A DNA stretch of 64,000 nt from an uncultured Clostridia bacterium (GCA_947624555.1 CANQKW010000005.1:26767-90766), one strand, 5' to 3'; counted from the stretch's first letter, positions 16,958 to 25,935 are shown. Program-made: numbers and translations. Notes: generated by a model not told the origin, from the sequence alone.

Positions 16958-18508
16958 TTATAAACCTACTCTGCCCGTGCCGTTTATAAGCTTATCGAGC
17001 ATATCGTCAAGAGTTGTCAGAATTCTTGAAGATGCGTTATACCATTTCTGATAATTCATCATATTGATGCCCTCTTCGTTCATTGAGGGAGCTGAAACGT
17101 CATCTCTTGCGTCGAGCAGACCGTCGACTGTGACAACTGCCGTATCATAGCGGCTTGACTCATACTGTATCGTCTGTCCCAGACGATTTGAGATGAACGA
17201 AATATATTCGTAAAATCCGCCCTGGAAATCGTGTGCCGTTCCGAAAAGAATATTGGAATTTTCAAGCTGTGAAACAAGGTACTGTACATTGGTGTTCTGC
17301 AAGGTGACCTCGCCTGTCAGCTCGTCACGCAGCTCGTCATAGCCGTATTCATAAAGTCCCGTTTCCTCGTTGAGCCTTCTGACCTTTCCTATCATTGTCG
17401 GGTCTTTAAGCCACTCATCTGAAACGTGGATATTTCCTGCCGTTATAAGCGCACCGTCGGGAATAGACGTAAACATTCTTCTTGACTCGTCCGTAAGAGC
17501 GCCGTTTGCGTTGTTGAACGTATCTGCGAGCGTTCTGGCGAACTGGTCTATAGCCGACTTGATGTAAGCAATTCCGTAAGAACCGTTCTGGTGACCTTTA
17601 GCGTAAACGCCGTTTCCGTTTATCATATTATAATATGCTTTGAGCTGTCCCGAAGTAAGATTAAGCTCTTCGCCGCTCTCGTAAAAGAGGATTGCCTCTC
17701 CGTATGTGTCGTAATCCTCCATAAGAATACGGTTCGTCTGGAAATCTATTCCGTCCAGAATTTCGATGCCGCCCATTTTAACGGAAAAAGTACCGCTGCT
17801 GTGCTGAGTAACTTCGATATTACCGTAGGTCGAAAGCTCGTCAATATACAAATTCATTTCATCGTAAAGCTCGTTGGGACCGTATTCCTCATTGAAGTGT
17901 ACTTTCTCACGCTCAATTCTCTCGTTGAGCACATTCATCTGCTCTGTCAGCTTATTGATATGGTCAAGCGTGTCCACAAGCTCGTTCACGTAGGTATGCT
18001 CTACCTCGTCAAGCTGCATATCGTAAGAATGGAGCAGATTGCAAAGGTTTTTTGCGGTATTTGCCACTATCGTTGCAGAGTCGCTGCTGTCGGGCTTTTC
18101 CATTGAATATCTCTGCATTGCGTTGAAGAACTGCTGTGTAAAATACTGCAAACCGTCCGACTCAAAGTTATCGAGAATATCTTCAATATCGGAAAGGATA
18201 GACACGTTCTTCTCTGTTTCTGCCTCTATCGCAACATTTTCACGATAGCGTCTGTCTATGTATATATCTCTGATTTGGCTTACGCCGTAAGCGTTTACGC
18301 CCTGTCCCTGCATTGAGAGGTTAGCGTTCGGACTTGCCCAGCGAAAGCTCGAATTGACCGAAACATACTCGGAATACAAATCGACACGCTGTCTTGTATA
18401 ACCGGGAGTATTGATATTTGAAACGTTATTTCCTACAATATCAATATTCTTCTGTGCGAGCTGAAGGGTGCGCTTTTGCACCTCAAAACCCATATATGTT
18501 GGACGCAT
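16958..18508 (-). CDS. flgK: Flagellar hook-associated protein FlgK
   Basis: 516 residues, HAP1 at the hook-filament junction. The N-terminal region has the rod/hook motif QKNIDIVGNNVSNINTPGYT at about residues 19-38 and RQRVDLYSEY; the C-terminal region ends with MNEEGINMMNYQKWYNASSR and LTTLDDMLDKLINGTGRVGL, typical of FlgK. AGGAGGAATAAT precedes the ATG. The order flgN-flgK-flgL is the usual one. Confidence 0.95.
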   Translation of the reverse strand: MRPTYMGFEVQKRTLQLAQKNIDIVGNNVSNINTPGYTRQRVDLYSEYVSVNSSFRWASPNANLSMQGQGVNAYGVSQIRDIYIDRRYRENVAIEAETEKNVSILSDIEDILDNFESDGLQYFTQQFFNAMQRYSMEKPDSSDSATIVANTAKNLCNLLHSYDMQLDEVEHTYVNELVDTLDHINKLTEQMNVLNERIEREKVHFNEEYGPNELYDEMNLYIDELSTYGNIEVTQHSSGTFSVKMGGIEILDGIDFQTNRILMEDYDTYGEAILFYESGEELNLTSGQLKAYYNMINGNGVYAKGHQNGSYGIAYIKSAIDQFARTLADTFNNANGALTDESRRMFTSIPDGALITAGNIHVSDEWLKDPTMIGKVRRLNEETGLYEYGYDELRDELTGEVTLQNTNVQYLVSQLENSNILFGTAHDFQGGFYEYISFISNRLGQTIQYESSRYDTAVVTVDGLLDARDDVSAPSMNEEGINMMNYQKWYNASSRILTTLDDMLDKLINGTGRVGL

Positions 18509-18551
18509 ATTATTCCTCCTGAGAACGTCTTTGCCCGTTGTCGGCAGACGC

Positions 18552-19034
18552 TTATACTTGTCTTATCACCTGAGCTGCCGACTGTCCCGAAACAACTTTT
18601 GACGCATTTTTGTCATATATTTCGGGTTTATCGAGAATGCCTGCTCTTTTGACGAACTCTTTCTGATTATCGAGTTTTCTCTTTACTATCTCGGTCGTTT
18701 CGGTATTCAGCTCTCTGATATTTTCAACAAGCTCCCTCAACTGACCAGCAAGCATTTCGATTTTCGGCTTATATTCATCCGGAGCCGCTTCGGACAGCTC
18801 CGAGAGTTTCAGATTATCTATGCCCAATCCCCGAAAGAGAGCAAGTCGTTTTTCCTCAAGCGAACGGCTTTTCATAATGTAAGCCTGCTCGTCGTTAAGC
18901 GAGTCGGTAAGCCAGTTTATATCGTCAGCAAGAATTTTCATATGCTTTTTCATAAGAAAAATCGTCAGCTCACGGTAAAAATCGACATTGATTTCCAGAC
19001 ACTTTACGACTGCGTCCGCTGTTTTTTTATCCAT
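18552..19034 (-). CDS. flgN: FlgN-family export chaperone
   Basis: 160 residues, all helical. FlgN keeps FlgK and FlgL soluble and delivers them to the export gate. The FlgN pattern is seen in the N-terminal helix LTIFLMKKHMKILADDINWL and the middle QAYIMKSRSLEEKRLALFRG, with a long C-terminal helix rich in Glu and Leu and a disordered tail (ASKVVSGQSAAQVIRQV). AAAGGGGTGAGAGT precedes the ATG. Placed between flgM and flgK as in other Firmicutes. Confidence 0.88.
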   Translation of the reverse strand: MDKKTADAVVKCLEINVDFYRELTIFLMKKHMKILADDINWLTDSLNDEQAYIMKSRSLEEKRLALFRGLGIDNLKLSELSEAAPDEYKPKIEMLAGQLRELVENIRELNTETTEIVKRKLDNQKEFVKRAGILDKPEIYDKNASKVVSGQSAAQVIRQV

Positions 19035-19063
19035 ACTCTCACCCCTTTCGGTATGTCATGCGA

Positions 19064-19327
19064 TTAACCCAGAATGTAAGCCGCAAGAACAGACGCATCT
19101 ACCCCGTCCTCTGCGACCCGGTTAGCCTCGACCAAATCTTTGGGAGAAGCATCAGCCTTTACTTCCGCCGCAATTGCCGCCTTTGCGTTGGCGATCGCAG
19201 CCTCAAACCCGAATTCTACTCTGTCGGTTTTGGTTTTAACGGCAGCCGAGGCACTCGGTTTCTTAGGTGACTGAGTTTTATTCATCCTGTAAGCTGATAT
19301 CATACCGCCAATACCCTTTATCTCCAT
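19064..19327 (-). CDS. flgM: Anti-sigma-28 factor FlgM
   Basis: 87 residues from the ATG at 19325-19327, preceded by AAGGAGGTCGGCACT; longer frames run into the promoter. FlgM holds sigma-28 inactive until the hook is complete, then is exported. The N-terminal half is disordered and basic (MISAYRMNKTQSPKKPSASA), and the C-terminal helices (EAAIANAKAAIAAEVKADAS, DLVEANRVAEDGVDASVLAA) form the sigma-binding part. It is the first gene after a consensus sigma-28 promoter, giving the usual feedback circuit. Confidence 0.88.
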   Translation of the reverse strand: MEIKGIGGMISAYRMNKTQSPKKPSASAAVKTKTDRVEFGFEAAIANAKAAIAAEVKADASPKDLVEANRVAEDGVDASVLAAYILG

Positions 19328-19391
19328 AGTGCCGACCTCCTTTTTATTTTGTAGTTTTGTTTGAAAATAGCGCACTATTCCCACAATTTAT

Positions 19392-19418
19392 ATATCGGCA
19401 AATCATTTAAAAACTTTA
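19392..19418 (-). promoter_or_regulatory. Sigma-28 (SigD) flagellar promoter
   Basis: On the minus strand TAAA (19415-19418) is followed after exactly 15 bases by GCCGATAT (19392-19399), a full match to the Gram-positive sigma-28 consensus. It is about 65 bases upstream of the flgM ATG and should drive the operon down to the terminator near 10.6 kb. Confidence 0.93.
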
Positions 19419-19449
19419 GCATTTTATTACATATTTTCTTATGAAATTA

Positions 19450-19476
19450 CAAAAAAGCGCCCAAAAAAGGGCGCTT
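19450..19476 (-). terminator. Terminator of pilin operon
   Basis: AAGCGCCC (19455-19462) and GGGCGCTT (19469-19476) form an 8-bp stem, with a T-run on the minus strand. It lies 23 bases after the stop of the third prepilin gene. Confidence 0.88.
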
Positions 19477-19498
19477 AAATTTGTTTATCCCTACAAAA

Positions 19499-20284
19499 TT
19501 ACGGTTCAACCAGGCTGAAATAAGACGACTGTGTGCCAATATATTTTCCCGCAATTCTCTGACTTGAGCAAACGCCCATATAATATCCGTTTGCAAGCCT
19601 GAAATTCTCGTTGAAGAGAAGAGTACTCCGCTTATAAGACTCAAAATCGGCAGGAGCGATAGGCAGCTCATCAACGCAGTATGCCGCTGCGAGGACCCTC
19701 ATACAAGGGTTTGTGGACGTATCGTCGAGAACGCTTACCGTCACGCCCTCTGAACGGATAATTGCGTAATAAACGCCGTCCTGCTGCTCAAAAAGTGGGT
19801 CGATGTCCTGTGCGAAAGCCCTTTCAAACGGGGTAAGAACGTAATTTCCGCCCTCCGTTTTAACGCCGTTCTGCTGGAAAATTTCCCTCTCGCAGTCGGC
19901 GATACTGTCATACGAAACTGCGTCAACGTAAACTATCCTCGACTGTCTTACAACCATTGAAATCATAATGTATGTATGCGCAGGATAATTTCCGAAAAGC
20001 GCCTTATCGTAGTTCAAAATACAGTCATCTTTGAGATTTTTCGGGTCGTTTCCAAGCTGCTGCTGTTTCATCTCGTCGGAAATATAACCCTCAAATCGAG
20101 AATATTTCGTCATCATATACTGCGCTGCCGAATAGAAATCCTTTGACGCAGAAAGCGCCGCTTTTTTATTCGCCTCGGATGTGGACAAATTCGGCAAGAC
20201 CATCGCAAGAATAATGCCTATTATTGCAACCACGATAACCAGTTCTATGAGCGTAAAACCCTTTTTTCTCAAAATTTTTTTCAT
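19499..20284 (-). CDS. Type IV prepilin-like protein
   Basis: 261 residues. The class III leader MKKILRKKG/FTLIELVIVV is unmistakable: cleavage after Gly9, Phe as first mature residue, Glu5 of the mature protein present, and a hydrophobic helix up to about residue 30 (VVAIIGIILAMVLPNLSTSE). The rest is a globular domain with four cysteines, larger than the two preceding pilins and not clearly related to them beyond the leader. AGGAGGTTATTT precedes the ATG. Last gene before the terminator. It may be a minor pilin or an adhesive tip subunit. Confidence 0.9.
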   Translation of the reverse strand: MKKILRKKGFTLIELVIVVAIIGIILAMVLPNLSTSEANKKAALSASKDFYSAAQYMMTKYSRFEGYISDEMKQQQLGNDPKNLKDDCILNYDKALFGNYPAHTYIMISMVVRQSRIVYVDAVSYDSIADCEREIFQQNGVKTEGGNYVLTPFERAFAQDIDPLFEQQDGVYYAIIRSEGVTVSVLDDTSTNPCMRVLAAAYCVDELPIAPADFESYKRSTLLFNENFRLANGYYMGVCSSQRIAGKYIGTQSSYFSLVEP

Positions 20285-20355
20285 AAATAACCTCCTGCTT
20301 ATGCTTAGGTTTCTACGGAGTTCTCACATCGCAAAAACCAAGGCACAAGCCTTGT

Positions 20356-20916
20356 TTATGAATTGACAATAGTAGGAGAAGTGCCGATAATAACCCCGTT
20401 TTTGCCTATGCCGTTTGCGTCCTGCCAGAAATCGTTTCTCTTGAAATCGGCAGGCAGAGGCGCACCCTCGGGGGCGGTGTCCATTTCCACATAGTACAAA
20501 GCCTCAAATCTCCCGTTTACAAGGTATGCGACCGCATATTTTTGCAGAGTTCCGAGCGCTTTTTCGCAATAATCCTGCAAATCCTTTTCGAGCTGAGAAA
20601 TATCTTCCTCGTCCGACCAGAAATTTCCGACAAATCTCGGCGTTGCAAATTTACCGTCCGAGCATTTTATCTCGACGTACACACTTCCGTCGGGACTGCC
20701 CGAAGTGGAGAAAATTTTATCCGCATTTTTCTGCACGAGCCACGCATTAAGCAGCTTTCTCACGTCGCCTGCCGTCTGGTTTAAGGACGCTACCTGTGCG
20801 CCCCTTGACGCTCCGAGCAAAATCGGAACGAGAATTGCCGCCAGAATGCCGATTATGGCGATAACCACAACAAGCTCAATAAGAGTAAAGCCCTTTGCCC
20901 GTAGAATTTTTTTCAT
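20356..20916 (-). CDS. Type IV pilin paralog
   Basis: 186 residues from the ATG at 20914-20916. Leader MKKILRAKG/FTLIELVVVI, then a helix (AIIGILAAILVPILLGASRG) and a globular domain. The C-terminus GKNGVIIGTSPTIVNS matches that of the next pilin upstream (DDGIIIGTAPKI), and both have a helix with a run like AGDVRKLLNAWLVQ after the transmembrane part, so the two are paralogs by duplication. AAGGTCGG before the ATG is a modest ribosome site, perhaps lowering output relative to the first pilin. Confidence 0.9.
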   Translation of the reverse strand: MKKILRAKGFTLIELVVVIAIIGILAAILVPILLGASRGAQVASLNQTAGDVRKLLNAWLVQKNADKIFSTSGSPDGSVYVEIKCSDGKFATPRFVGNFWSDEEDISQLEKDLQDYCEKALGTLQKYAVAYLVNGRFEALYYVEMDTAPEGAPLPADFKRNDFWQDANGIGKNGVIIGTSPTIVNS

Positions 20917-20943
20917 AAAAACCGACCTTAAAATACACACAAT

Positions 20944-20969
20944 CCCTCGGCAGCCTAAGCCGCCGAGGA
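20944..20969 (-). other. Hairpin between two pilin genes
   Basis: CCTCGGC (20945-20951) pairs with GCCGAGG (20962-20968) in the gap after the first pilin gene. No T-run follows on the minus strand, so it is more like an RNA-stabilising or processing hairpin that would favour the upstream (major) pilin transcript than a full terminator. Confidence 0.5.
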
Positions 20970-20997
20970 ACGTTGTGTTTAGATTAAATTTCTAATC

Positions 20998-21609
20998 TTA
21001 TGCTGCCTTGTGCTCAATCTTGGGAGCAGTACCGATGATAATACCGTCATCAGCAAGACCTGACTTGCCGCCTGCCCATGTCATTTCGCCTGCTGAGAAG
21101 TCAGTAGCTGCGGGCACATCTCTCGCCGTATTTGAACCTTCAATAGCTGCTACGCCGACAACCTTGCCGCTACTATTGATATAAACCTTTGCATAGCAAT
21201 CTTTCATATCAGAAAGAGTGTCAGCAACATATCCTACAAGTACTGTATCCTTGTCAGTGATTTCACTGGTTGCATCTGCAGTTGAACCCCAGTGATTCTC
21301 GCCATCAAGGAAGTCATTAGCATCACCGCCATCTACTGTCCAAGTAGAAGCATCAGCAGAGATTGTCAACTCCATTTCTCCGCCGATGTAAGATGCCTTA
21401 GCGGTATCCATTTTAGCGAAGAACTCTGTAACTCTGTTCTTGATGTTAGATGCAAGAGTATTAGCAGAAGTAATTCTGGAGTCCTGAACAACACCGAGCA
21501 TTGTAGGAACGAGAATTGCAGCAAGTACGCCGATGATAGCGATTACTACAACGAGCTCTACGAGAGTAAAGCCCTTTTTGGCTTTGAGAGCCTGAAGTTT
21601 CTTTATCAT
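20998..21609 (-). CDS. pilA: Type IV pilin, probable major subunit
   Basis: 203 residues. Prepilin leader MIKKLQALKAKKG/FTLVELVVVI with cleavage after Gly13, Glu5 present, then a helix (AIIGVLAAILVPTMLGVVQD) and a globular domain rich in Thr, Asp and Gly. It is first in its operon, has a strong AGGAGG site and its own promoter, and is followed by a hairpin, all of which suit a highly expressed major pilin. Related Ruminococcus pilin-like proteins have been linked to adhesion to cellulose, but substrate binding cannot be read from this sequence. Confidence 0.9.
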   Translation of the reverse strand: MIKKLQALKAKKGFTLVELVVVIAIIGVLAAILVPTMLGVVQDSRITSANTLASNIKNRVTEFFAKMDTAKASYIGGEMELTISADASTWTVDGGDANDFLDGENHWGSTADATSEITDKDTVLVGYVADTLSDMKDCYAKVYINSSGKVVGVAAIEGSNTARDVPAATDFSAGEMTWAGGKSGLADDGIIIGTAPKIEHKAA

Positions 21610-21702
21610 TGTAAAGACCTCCTGTAAAAGAATTTATTTATGTATAACCCCGGCGGAGTTATATCCGAAATTATTTGCAGACCGTTTTCGGTTTGCAATT
21701 TT

Positions 21703-21731
21703 ATTATACTGTATCAAAACGGGAATTGCAA
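21703..21731 (-). promoter_or_regulatory. Sigma-A promoter of pilin operon
   Basis: Minus-strand TTGCAA (21726-21731), 17-base spacer, TATAAT (21703-21708). The leader to the pilin ATG is about 85 bases. Confidence 0.8.
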
Positions 21732-21866
21732 GCGTTTTTTTAAAAAAAACGCCAAATCAGATTATTTTCGTTAAAAATATTTCAATAACTTGATTATTTT
21801 TATGCAATTTCACGGCAGATTTCGTGTAACCAACATTACAAATTACGCAAAACGGCAGGTTTATCT

Positions 21867-22952
21867 TCAATTTACGCCCATTTCGAGGTAGCGCTTGTAC
21901 TCGCTCAAATCCTGTACTCTTGTGCGTGCGACCTCGTCTTGGACCTTGCCCATTCGTACAAGACGAGCCAAATCCTGGTCGAGCGTGAACATTCCGTATT
22001 TTTTACCCGTTGCAACGGCGGTCGGTATCTGGAAAATCTTGCCCTCGCGTATCATTGCACGGATAGCGTCCGTCGCACCGAGAACTTCAAGAGCCGCACA
22101 GCGACCTTTTCCGTCGGACGTAGGCACGAGCGTCTGGGAGATAATGCCAACGATTGAATTTGCAAGCTGTGAGCGGATTTGTCCCTGAGAATGGGGCGGA
22201 TAAACGTCGATTATACGGTCGATAGTAGGCGCAGCGCCCGTCGTATGCAGCGTTGAAAGAACCAAGTGACCTGTTTCTGCGGCGGTTACGGCGGCGTTTA
22301 TCGTTTCAAAGTCACGCATTTCTCCGACGAGTATTACATCGGGGTCCTCACGAAGAGCAGCTCTAAGCGATCCTGCGAACGAATCGACGTCCTGACCTAT
22401 CTCACGCTGATTTATCATAGACTGCTTATGCGTGTGAAGATACTCGATAGGGTCCTCGACGGTGATTATGTGGCAGTTTTTCTGACGATTTATGTGGTCA
22501 ATCATAGCCGCAAGCGTCGTCGATTTACCCGAACCGGTAGGTCCTGTTACAAGAACAAGTCCTCTGGGTGCAAGCGCAAACTCTCCGAGAGTAGCAGGAA
22601 GATTAAGGTCAGAAAGCGTGGGGATATCGTTTCTCAAAAGACGTATCGCAACAGCGTGGTAACCTCTCTGGCGATAAACGTTTACTCTGTGACGGTAACC
22701 CGAAGAGGAAACGTAGGAAAAGTCCGTATCAAGACCTTTTGAAATCTGAGACTTATGCTTTATAGACGTAATCTGATTGATTACGTTTACGATAAGCGGT
22801 TCGGTGCAGTCGGGATATCCCGAAAGCTTTCTGATAGAGCCGTGAAGTCTTACAACAGGGGGAAGTCCTGCCGTAAAATGAAGGTCTGAACAGCCGAGAT
22901 CTCGCGCCTCGTCAAGTATACGGTTTATATCCATAATGTTGTTTATTTCCAC
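21867..22952 (-). CDS. pilT: Type IV pilus retraction ATPase PilT
   Basis: 361 residues, standard for PilT, a hexameric ATPase that drives pilus retraction (twitching). The Walker A motif LVTGPTGSGKSTTLAAMIDH is near residues 135-150, the Asp box and Walker B region in LREDPDVILVGEMRDFETI, the His box in TGHLVLSTLHTTGA, and the PilT-specific AIRAMIREGKIFQI (AIRNLIRE motif) near residue 300. The start is a GTG preceded by AAAGGAGAACAAGGCA. It lies 54 bases after pilB in the same operon; pairing of extension and retraction motors is usual. Confidence 0.95.
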   Translation of the reverse strand: MEINNIMDINRILDEARDLGCSDLHFTAGLPPVVRLHGSIRKLSGYPDCTEPLIVNVINQITSIKHKSQISKGLDTDFSYVSSSGYRHRVNVYRQRGYHAVAIRLLRNDIPTLSDLNLPATLGEFALAPRGLVLVTGPTGSGKSTTLAAMIDHINRQKNCHIITVEDPIEYLHTHKQSMINQREIGQDVDSFAGSLRAALREDPDVILVGEMRDFETINAAVTAAETGHLVLSTLHTTGAAPTIDRIIDVYPPHSQGQIRSQLANSIVGIISQTLVPTSDGKGRCAALEVLGATDAIRAMIREGKIFQIPTAVATGKKYGMFTLDQDLARLVRMGKVQDEVARTRVQDLSEYKRYLEMGVN

Positions 22953-23006
22953 TGCCTTGTTCTCCTTTAATGTTAATATTATCGGGATATAATGAGCTTT
23001 GCCGTT

Positions 23007-24713
23007 TTATACTGAATATGTTGCCTTAACCAACTCATCCATTGAGGTTTTTCCTGCAAGAACCATTTGTGTAACGTTGTCACGAAGGAGCAAAGTGCCG
23101 TTTTCTCTTGCCATTGCGCCGATTTCCTCGGCGGTAGCTCCTGCGGAGATTATTTCTTTCAGCTTAGGTCCAACCACGATGATTTCGTGAATTGCGGTAC
23201 GTCCCGAATAGCCCGTGCCTCTGCACGCACGGCAGCCGCCGGGGTGAGGTCTGCATATCTCTACGGGAGCAGTTTTATTCATAAGTTTGAGGTCTTCGGG
23301 ATCAGTAAGCGTAAACGTTTCCTTGCAGGTCTTGCAAAGGAGCTTTACAAGTCGCTGTGCGATAATTCCTACGAGCGAAGATGCGACCATATAAGGCGCA
23401 ACGCCCATATCCACAAGACGGGTGATTGTCGTTGCTGCGTCGTTTGTATGCAGCGTCGATAGAACAAAGTGTCCCGTGATTGCCGCTCTTATCGCAATAT
23501 CGGCGGTCTCGCCGTCACGGATTTCTCCGACCATTATGATGTCGGGGTCCTGACGGAGGATTGAACGAAGTGCCGCCGCAAATGTCATACCCGCTTTATC
23601 GTTTATCTGGCACTGATTTACGCCGTCGATTTTCTTTTCGACAGGGTCCTCTACCGTAACGATGTTTACGTTCGGCTGAGAAAGCTCTCCCAATGTCGCA
23701 TAAAGCGTCGTGGATTTACCCGAACCCGTAGGACCTGTAACCAGCATTACTCCGTTAGGACATCTTATGATTTGCTTGAACATCTGGTAGTTATATTCCG
23801 TCATACCGAGGTCGGTGATTTTTCTCGTTTTTTCATCTGCCGTTGAAAGCAGACGTATAACGCACTTTTCTCCGTATACGCAGGGGATTGTGCTGACACG
23901 CATATCGAGGTTTACACCGTCAATTCTTGTTCCGAAACGTCCGTCGAGCGGTATTCTTCTTTCGGCAATATTCATTCCGCCCAGTATTTTTATACGTGTG
24001 ATTATCGAATTATGGAAAGACGGAGGGATTTTCATATCCTGCTCGACAAGCTCGCCGTCCATTCTGAAACGTATTCTTGTTCTGTCCTTGAAAGCCTCTA
24101 TATGAATATCGGTTACCTGGTTTCTGAAAGCCGTTTCGACCATCATATTTACGAGCTTAACGATAGGAGCGTTATCTACACGTCCGTCAGACTCTGCTTT
24201 TGCGAGATCTTCTTCAATATTTGTAGAATCAGACTCGCTTTCCAGCTCTCTCACCGTGCTGTCAACTGCCTGCGAGGAATAATATTTTCCGATTGCAGCC
24301 TCAATCTGAGTTTTTGTAGAGATTTGAGGAACGATTTCCATTCCCGTCTGTACCTTCAAATCCTCAAATATATAGAAATTTACAGGGTCATTTGTTGCGA
24401 CGAAGAGCCTGTTATTCTTATACTGAAACGCAAATACGCACTTTTCTCTCGCAACATCTTCTGAGATCTTAGACACGGCATTTGAATCGACTTTTATCGC
24501 TGAAAGGTCTATAAACGGCACTTTCAGGCGAATGGACAAAGCCTGTGCAAGCTGGCTTTCAGACACAATTCCCATTTCCAGCATAACATCTCCGAGCATT
24601 TTGCCCCCTGATTTTTTCTGCTCGGCAAGTGCGTCCTCAAGCTGATTTTTGTTGATAAAGCCCTGCTCTATCAAAATCTCTCCTATTGGTATGTTTTTAA
24701 TTGGTCCCGGCAT
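23007..24713 (-). CDS. pilB: Type IV pilus assembly ATPase PilB
   Basis: 568 residues, GspE/PilB family, which powers pilus extension. An N-terminal MshEN domain (IGEILIEQGFINKNQLEDAL, GDVMLEMGIVSESQLAQAL) that in some family members binds cyclic di-GMP is followed by the N2 domain and the ATPase core: Walker A MLVTGPTGSGKSTTLYATL, Asp box EDPVEKKIDGVNQ, Walker B DIIMVGEIRDGETADIA, His box LSTLHTNDAATT. The zinc-binding tetracysteine of PilB is present (CKTC and CRAC). A TATAAT lies about 30 bases upstream of the ATG without a clear -35 box. Confidence 0.95.
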   Translation of the reverse strand: MPGPIKNIPIGEILIEQGFINKNQLEDALAEQKKSGGKMLGDVMLEMGIVSESQLAQALSIRLKVPFIDLSAIKVDSNAVSKISEDVAREKCVFAFQYKNNRLFVATNDPVNFYIFEDLKVQTGMEIVPQISTKTQIEAAIGKYYSSQAVDSTVRELESESDSTNIEEDLAKAESDGRVDNAPIVKLVNMMVETAFRNQVTDIHIEAFKDRTRIRFRMDGELVEQDMKIPPSFHNSIITRIKILGGMNIAERRIPLDGRFGTRIDGVNLDMRVSTIPCVYGEKCVIRLLSTADEKTRKITDLGMTEYNYQMFKQIIRCPNGVMLVTGPTGSGKSTTLYATLGELSQPNVNIVTVEDPVEKKIDGVNQCQINDKAGMTFAAALRSILRQDPDIIMVGEIRDGETADIAIRAAITGHFVLSTLHTNDAATTITRLVDMGVAPYMVASSLVGIIAQRLVKLLCKTCKETFTLTDPEDLKLMNKTAPVEICRPHPGGCRACRGTGYSGRTAIHEIIVVGPKLKEIISAGATAEEIGAMARENGTLLLRDNVTQMVLAGKTSMDELVKATYSV

Positions 24714-24795
24714 CTGTATTCTTCCTTTCGGGTTGCATTATAATATGAAAAGCCTTCTTGGGATTTCATTATTCAAACCGTCTTTAAAATTGCTA

Positions 24796-24824
24796 TTGAA
24801 AAAAAGCAACTCATATGATATAAT
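24796..24824 (+). promoter_or_regulatory. Sigma-A promoter of prepilin peptidase gene
   Basis: TTGAAA (24796-24801), 17-base spacer, TATAAT (24819-24824). Both ends of this promoter match the pilC promoter at 34330-34358 (shared TTGAAAAAAAG and TGATATAATGA). Confidence 0.82.
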
Positions 24825-24853
24825 GAGAATATAAAAATCTAAGGAGGCGGTCT

Positions 24854-25915
24854 TTGACTATGTCCAACGTTGAAACAATCATTTATGCGGTACTGGCGTT
24901 TATTTTCGGCTCTGTTATCGGCAGCTTTTTAAACGTCGTTATACTTCGTACTCCCCGGAAGGAGTCGATTATCACCGAACCTTCCCACTGCTTTTCCTGC
25001 GGTCACAGGCTTGCGTGGTACGATATGTTTCCTATTTTCAGCTGGATTTTTCTTCGGGGAAAATGCCGCTACTGCAAGAGCAAAATTTCTCCCCGTTATA
25101 TGATCATCGAAGCGATCACCGCTTGTCTTTACTGTCTTGCTTTTATCTGTTTTCGTTTTCTGTGGAACGGAGATGTGTGGAAACTCGTTTTCTCCGCAAT
25201 TCTTTTTCCTGTGCTTATTGTTCTTTCTGCTATTGATATTGACCACTTCGAGATACCTTACTGGTGCAGCATATCGGTCGCTGTCCTCGGAGCAGCGTCG
25301 TTTCTGATTTTCTCCGACGAAACTGTCTGGTACGAACGTCTTATTGCCTTTGGAATAGTAATTGTACTTTTTGCGATAATGGTGCTTATCGGCGGAATGG
25401 GCGGCGGCGACCTTCAGCTCATGGGAGGCGCTGCGCTGCTGCTGGGGTACAAGGTTTTTGCTGCGCTCTTTATAGGAATTATCCTGGGCGCTGTTTACGG
25501 CGTGATAAAGAAATTCCGTGACAGGAAATCAGAGCGCATTGTAAGCCACACCATAGAAGGCATAGCCGAAAAATGGTATCAAAATCAACTTGACCGCGAT
25601 ATAGGATATGTTACGGACGGAAACGCTGATATTATTGTCGGTAGTATTAGCGAGGGAAATCCCGATATTGAATGGGAATTTCTCGAAGAAAAGTTCTGGA
25701 AAGGTCTGCCCGAAAAGGCTGAGCTTTCGCAGGCGCTAAGGGAAAAAATCACCGATGAACGAGAGGGCGGCTTTAAAATCTTCATAAAGGGCAACAAAAT
25801 CGAAAAGGTAAAATATTCGAGGAGAATGGTTTTCGGTCCTTTCCTTGCCTTTGGTATCGCCGCCTCGTGGCTTGTCGGCATATACATTATCGGCTGGTAT
25901 ATGAGTTTGTTCTGA
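24854..25915 (+). CDS. pilD: Prepilin peptidase / N-methyltransferase with insertion
   Basis: 353 residues. PilD cleaves prepilin leaders on the inner side of the membrane and methylates the new N-terminus. The N-terminal zinc pair CFSC (46-49) and CRYC (71-74) of the methylase-competent type is present, as are the aspartyl protease residues Asp128/Asp130 in AIDIDHFEIP and Asp186 in GMGGGDLQLM. Unusually, about 105 charged residues (roughly 219-325) are inserted before the last membrane helix; typical enzymes have 250-290 residues. The start may be TTG at 24854 (six to seven bases after GGAGG) or ATG at 24860. It is divergent from pilB. Confidence 0.93.
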   Translation: MTMSNVETIIYAVLAFIFGSVIGSFLNVVILRTPRKESIITEPSHCFSCGHRLAWYDMFPIFSWIFLRGKCRYCKSKISPRYMIIEAITACLYCLAFICFRFLWNGDVWKLVFSAILFPVLIVLSAIDIDHFEIPYWCSISVAVLGAASFLIFSDETVWYERLIAFGIVIVLFAIMVLIGGMGGGDLQLMGGAALLLGYKVFAALFIGIILGAVYGVIKKFRDRKSERIVSHTIEGIAEKWYQNQLDRDIGYVTDGNADIIVGSISEGNPDIEWEFLEEKFWKGLPEKAELSQALREKITDEREGGFKIFIKGNKIEKVKYSRRMVFGPFLAFGIAASWLVGIYIIGWYMSLF

Positions 25916-25935
25916 TAACAGTTAAAATTTCAACA

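Noticed and set aside
21732..21755. Terminator between pilT and the pilin operon (GGCG-T/A-CGC hairpin)
   Set aside because: The stem is almost all A-T, has no T-run after it and lies upstream of the pilin promoter's -35 box.
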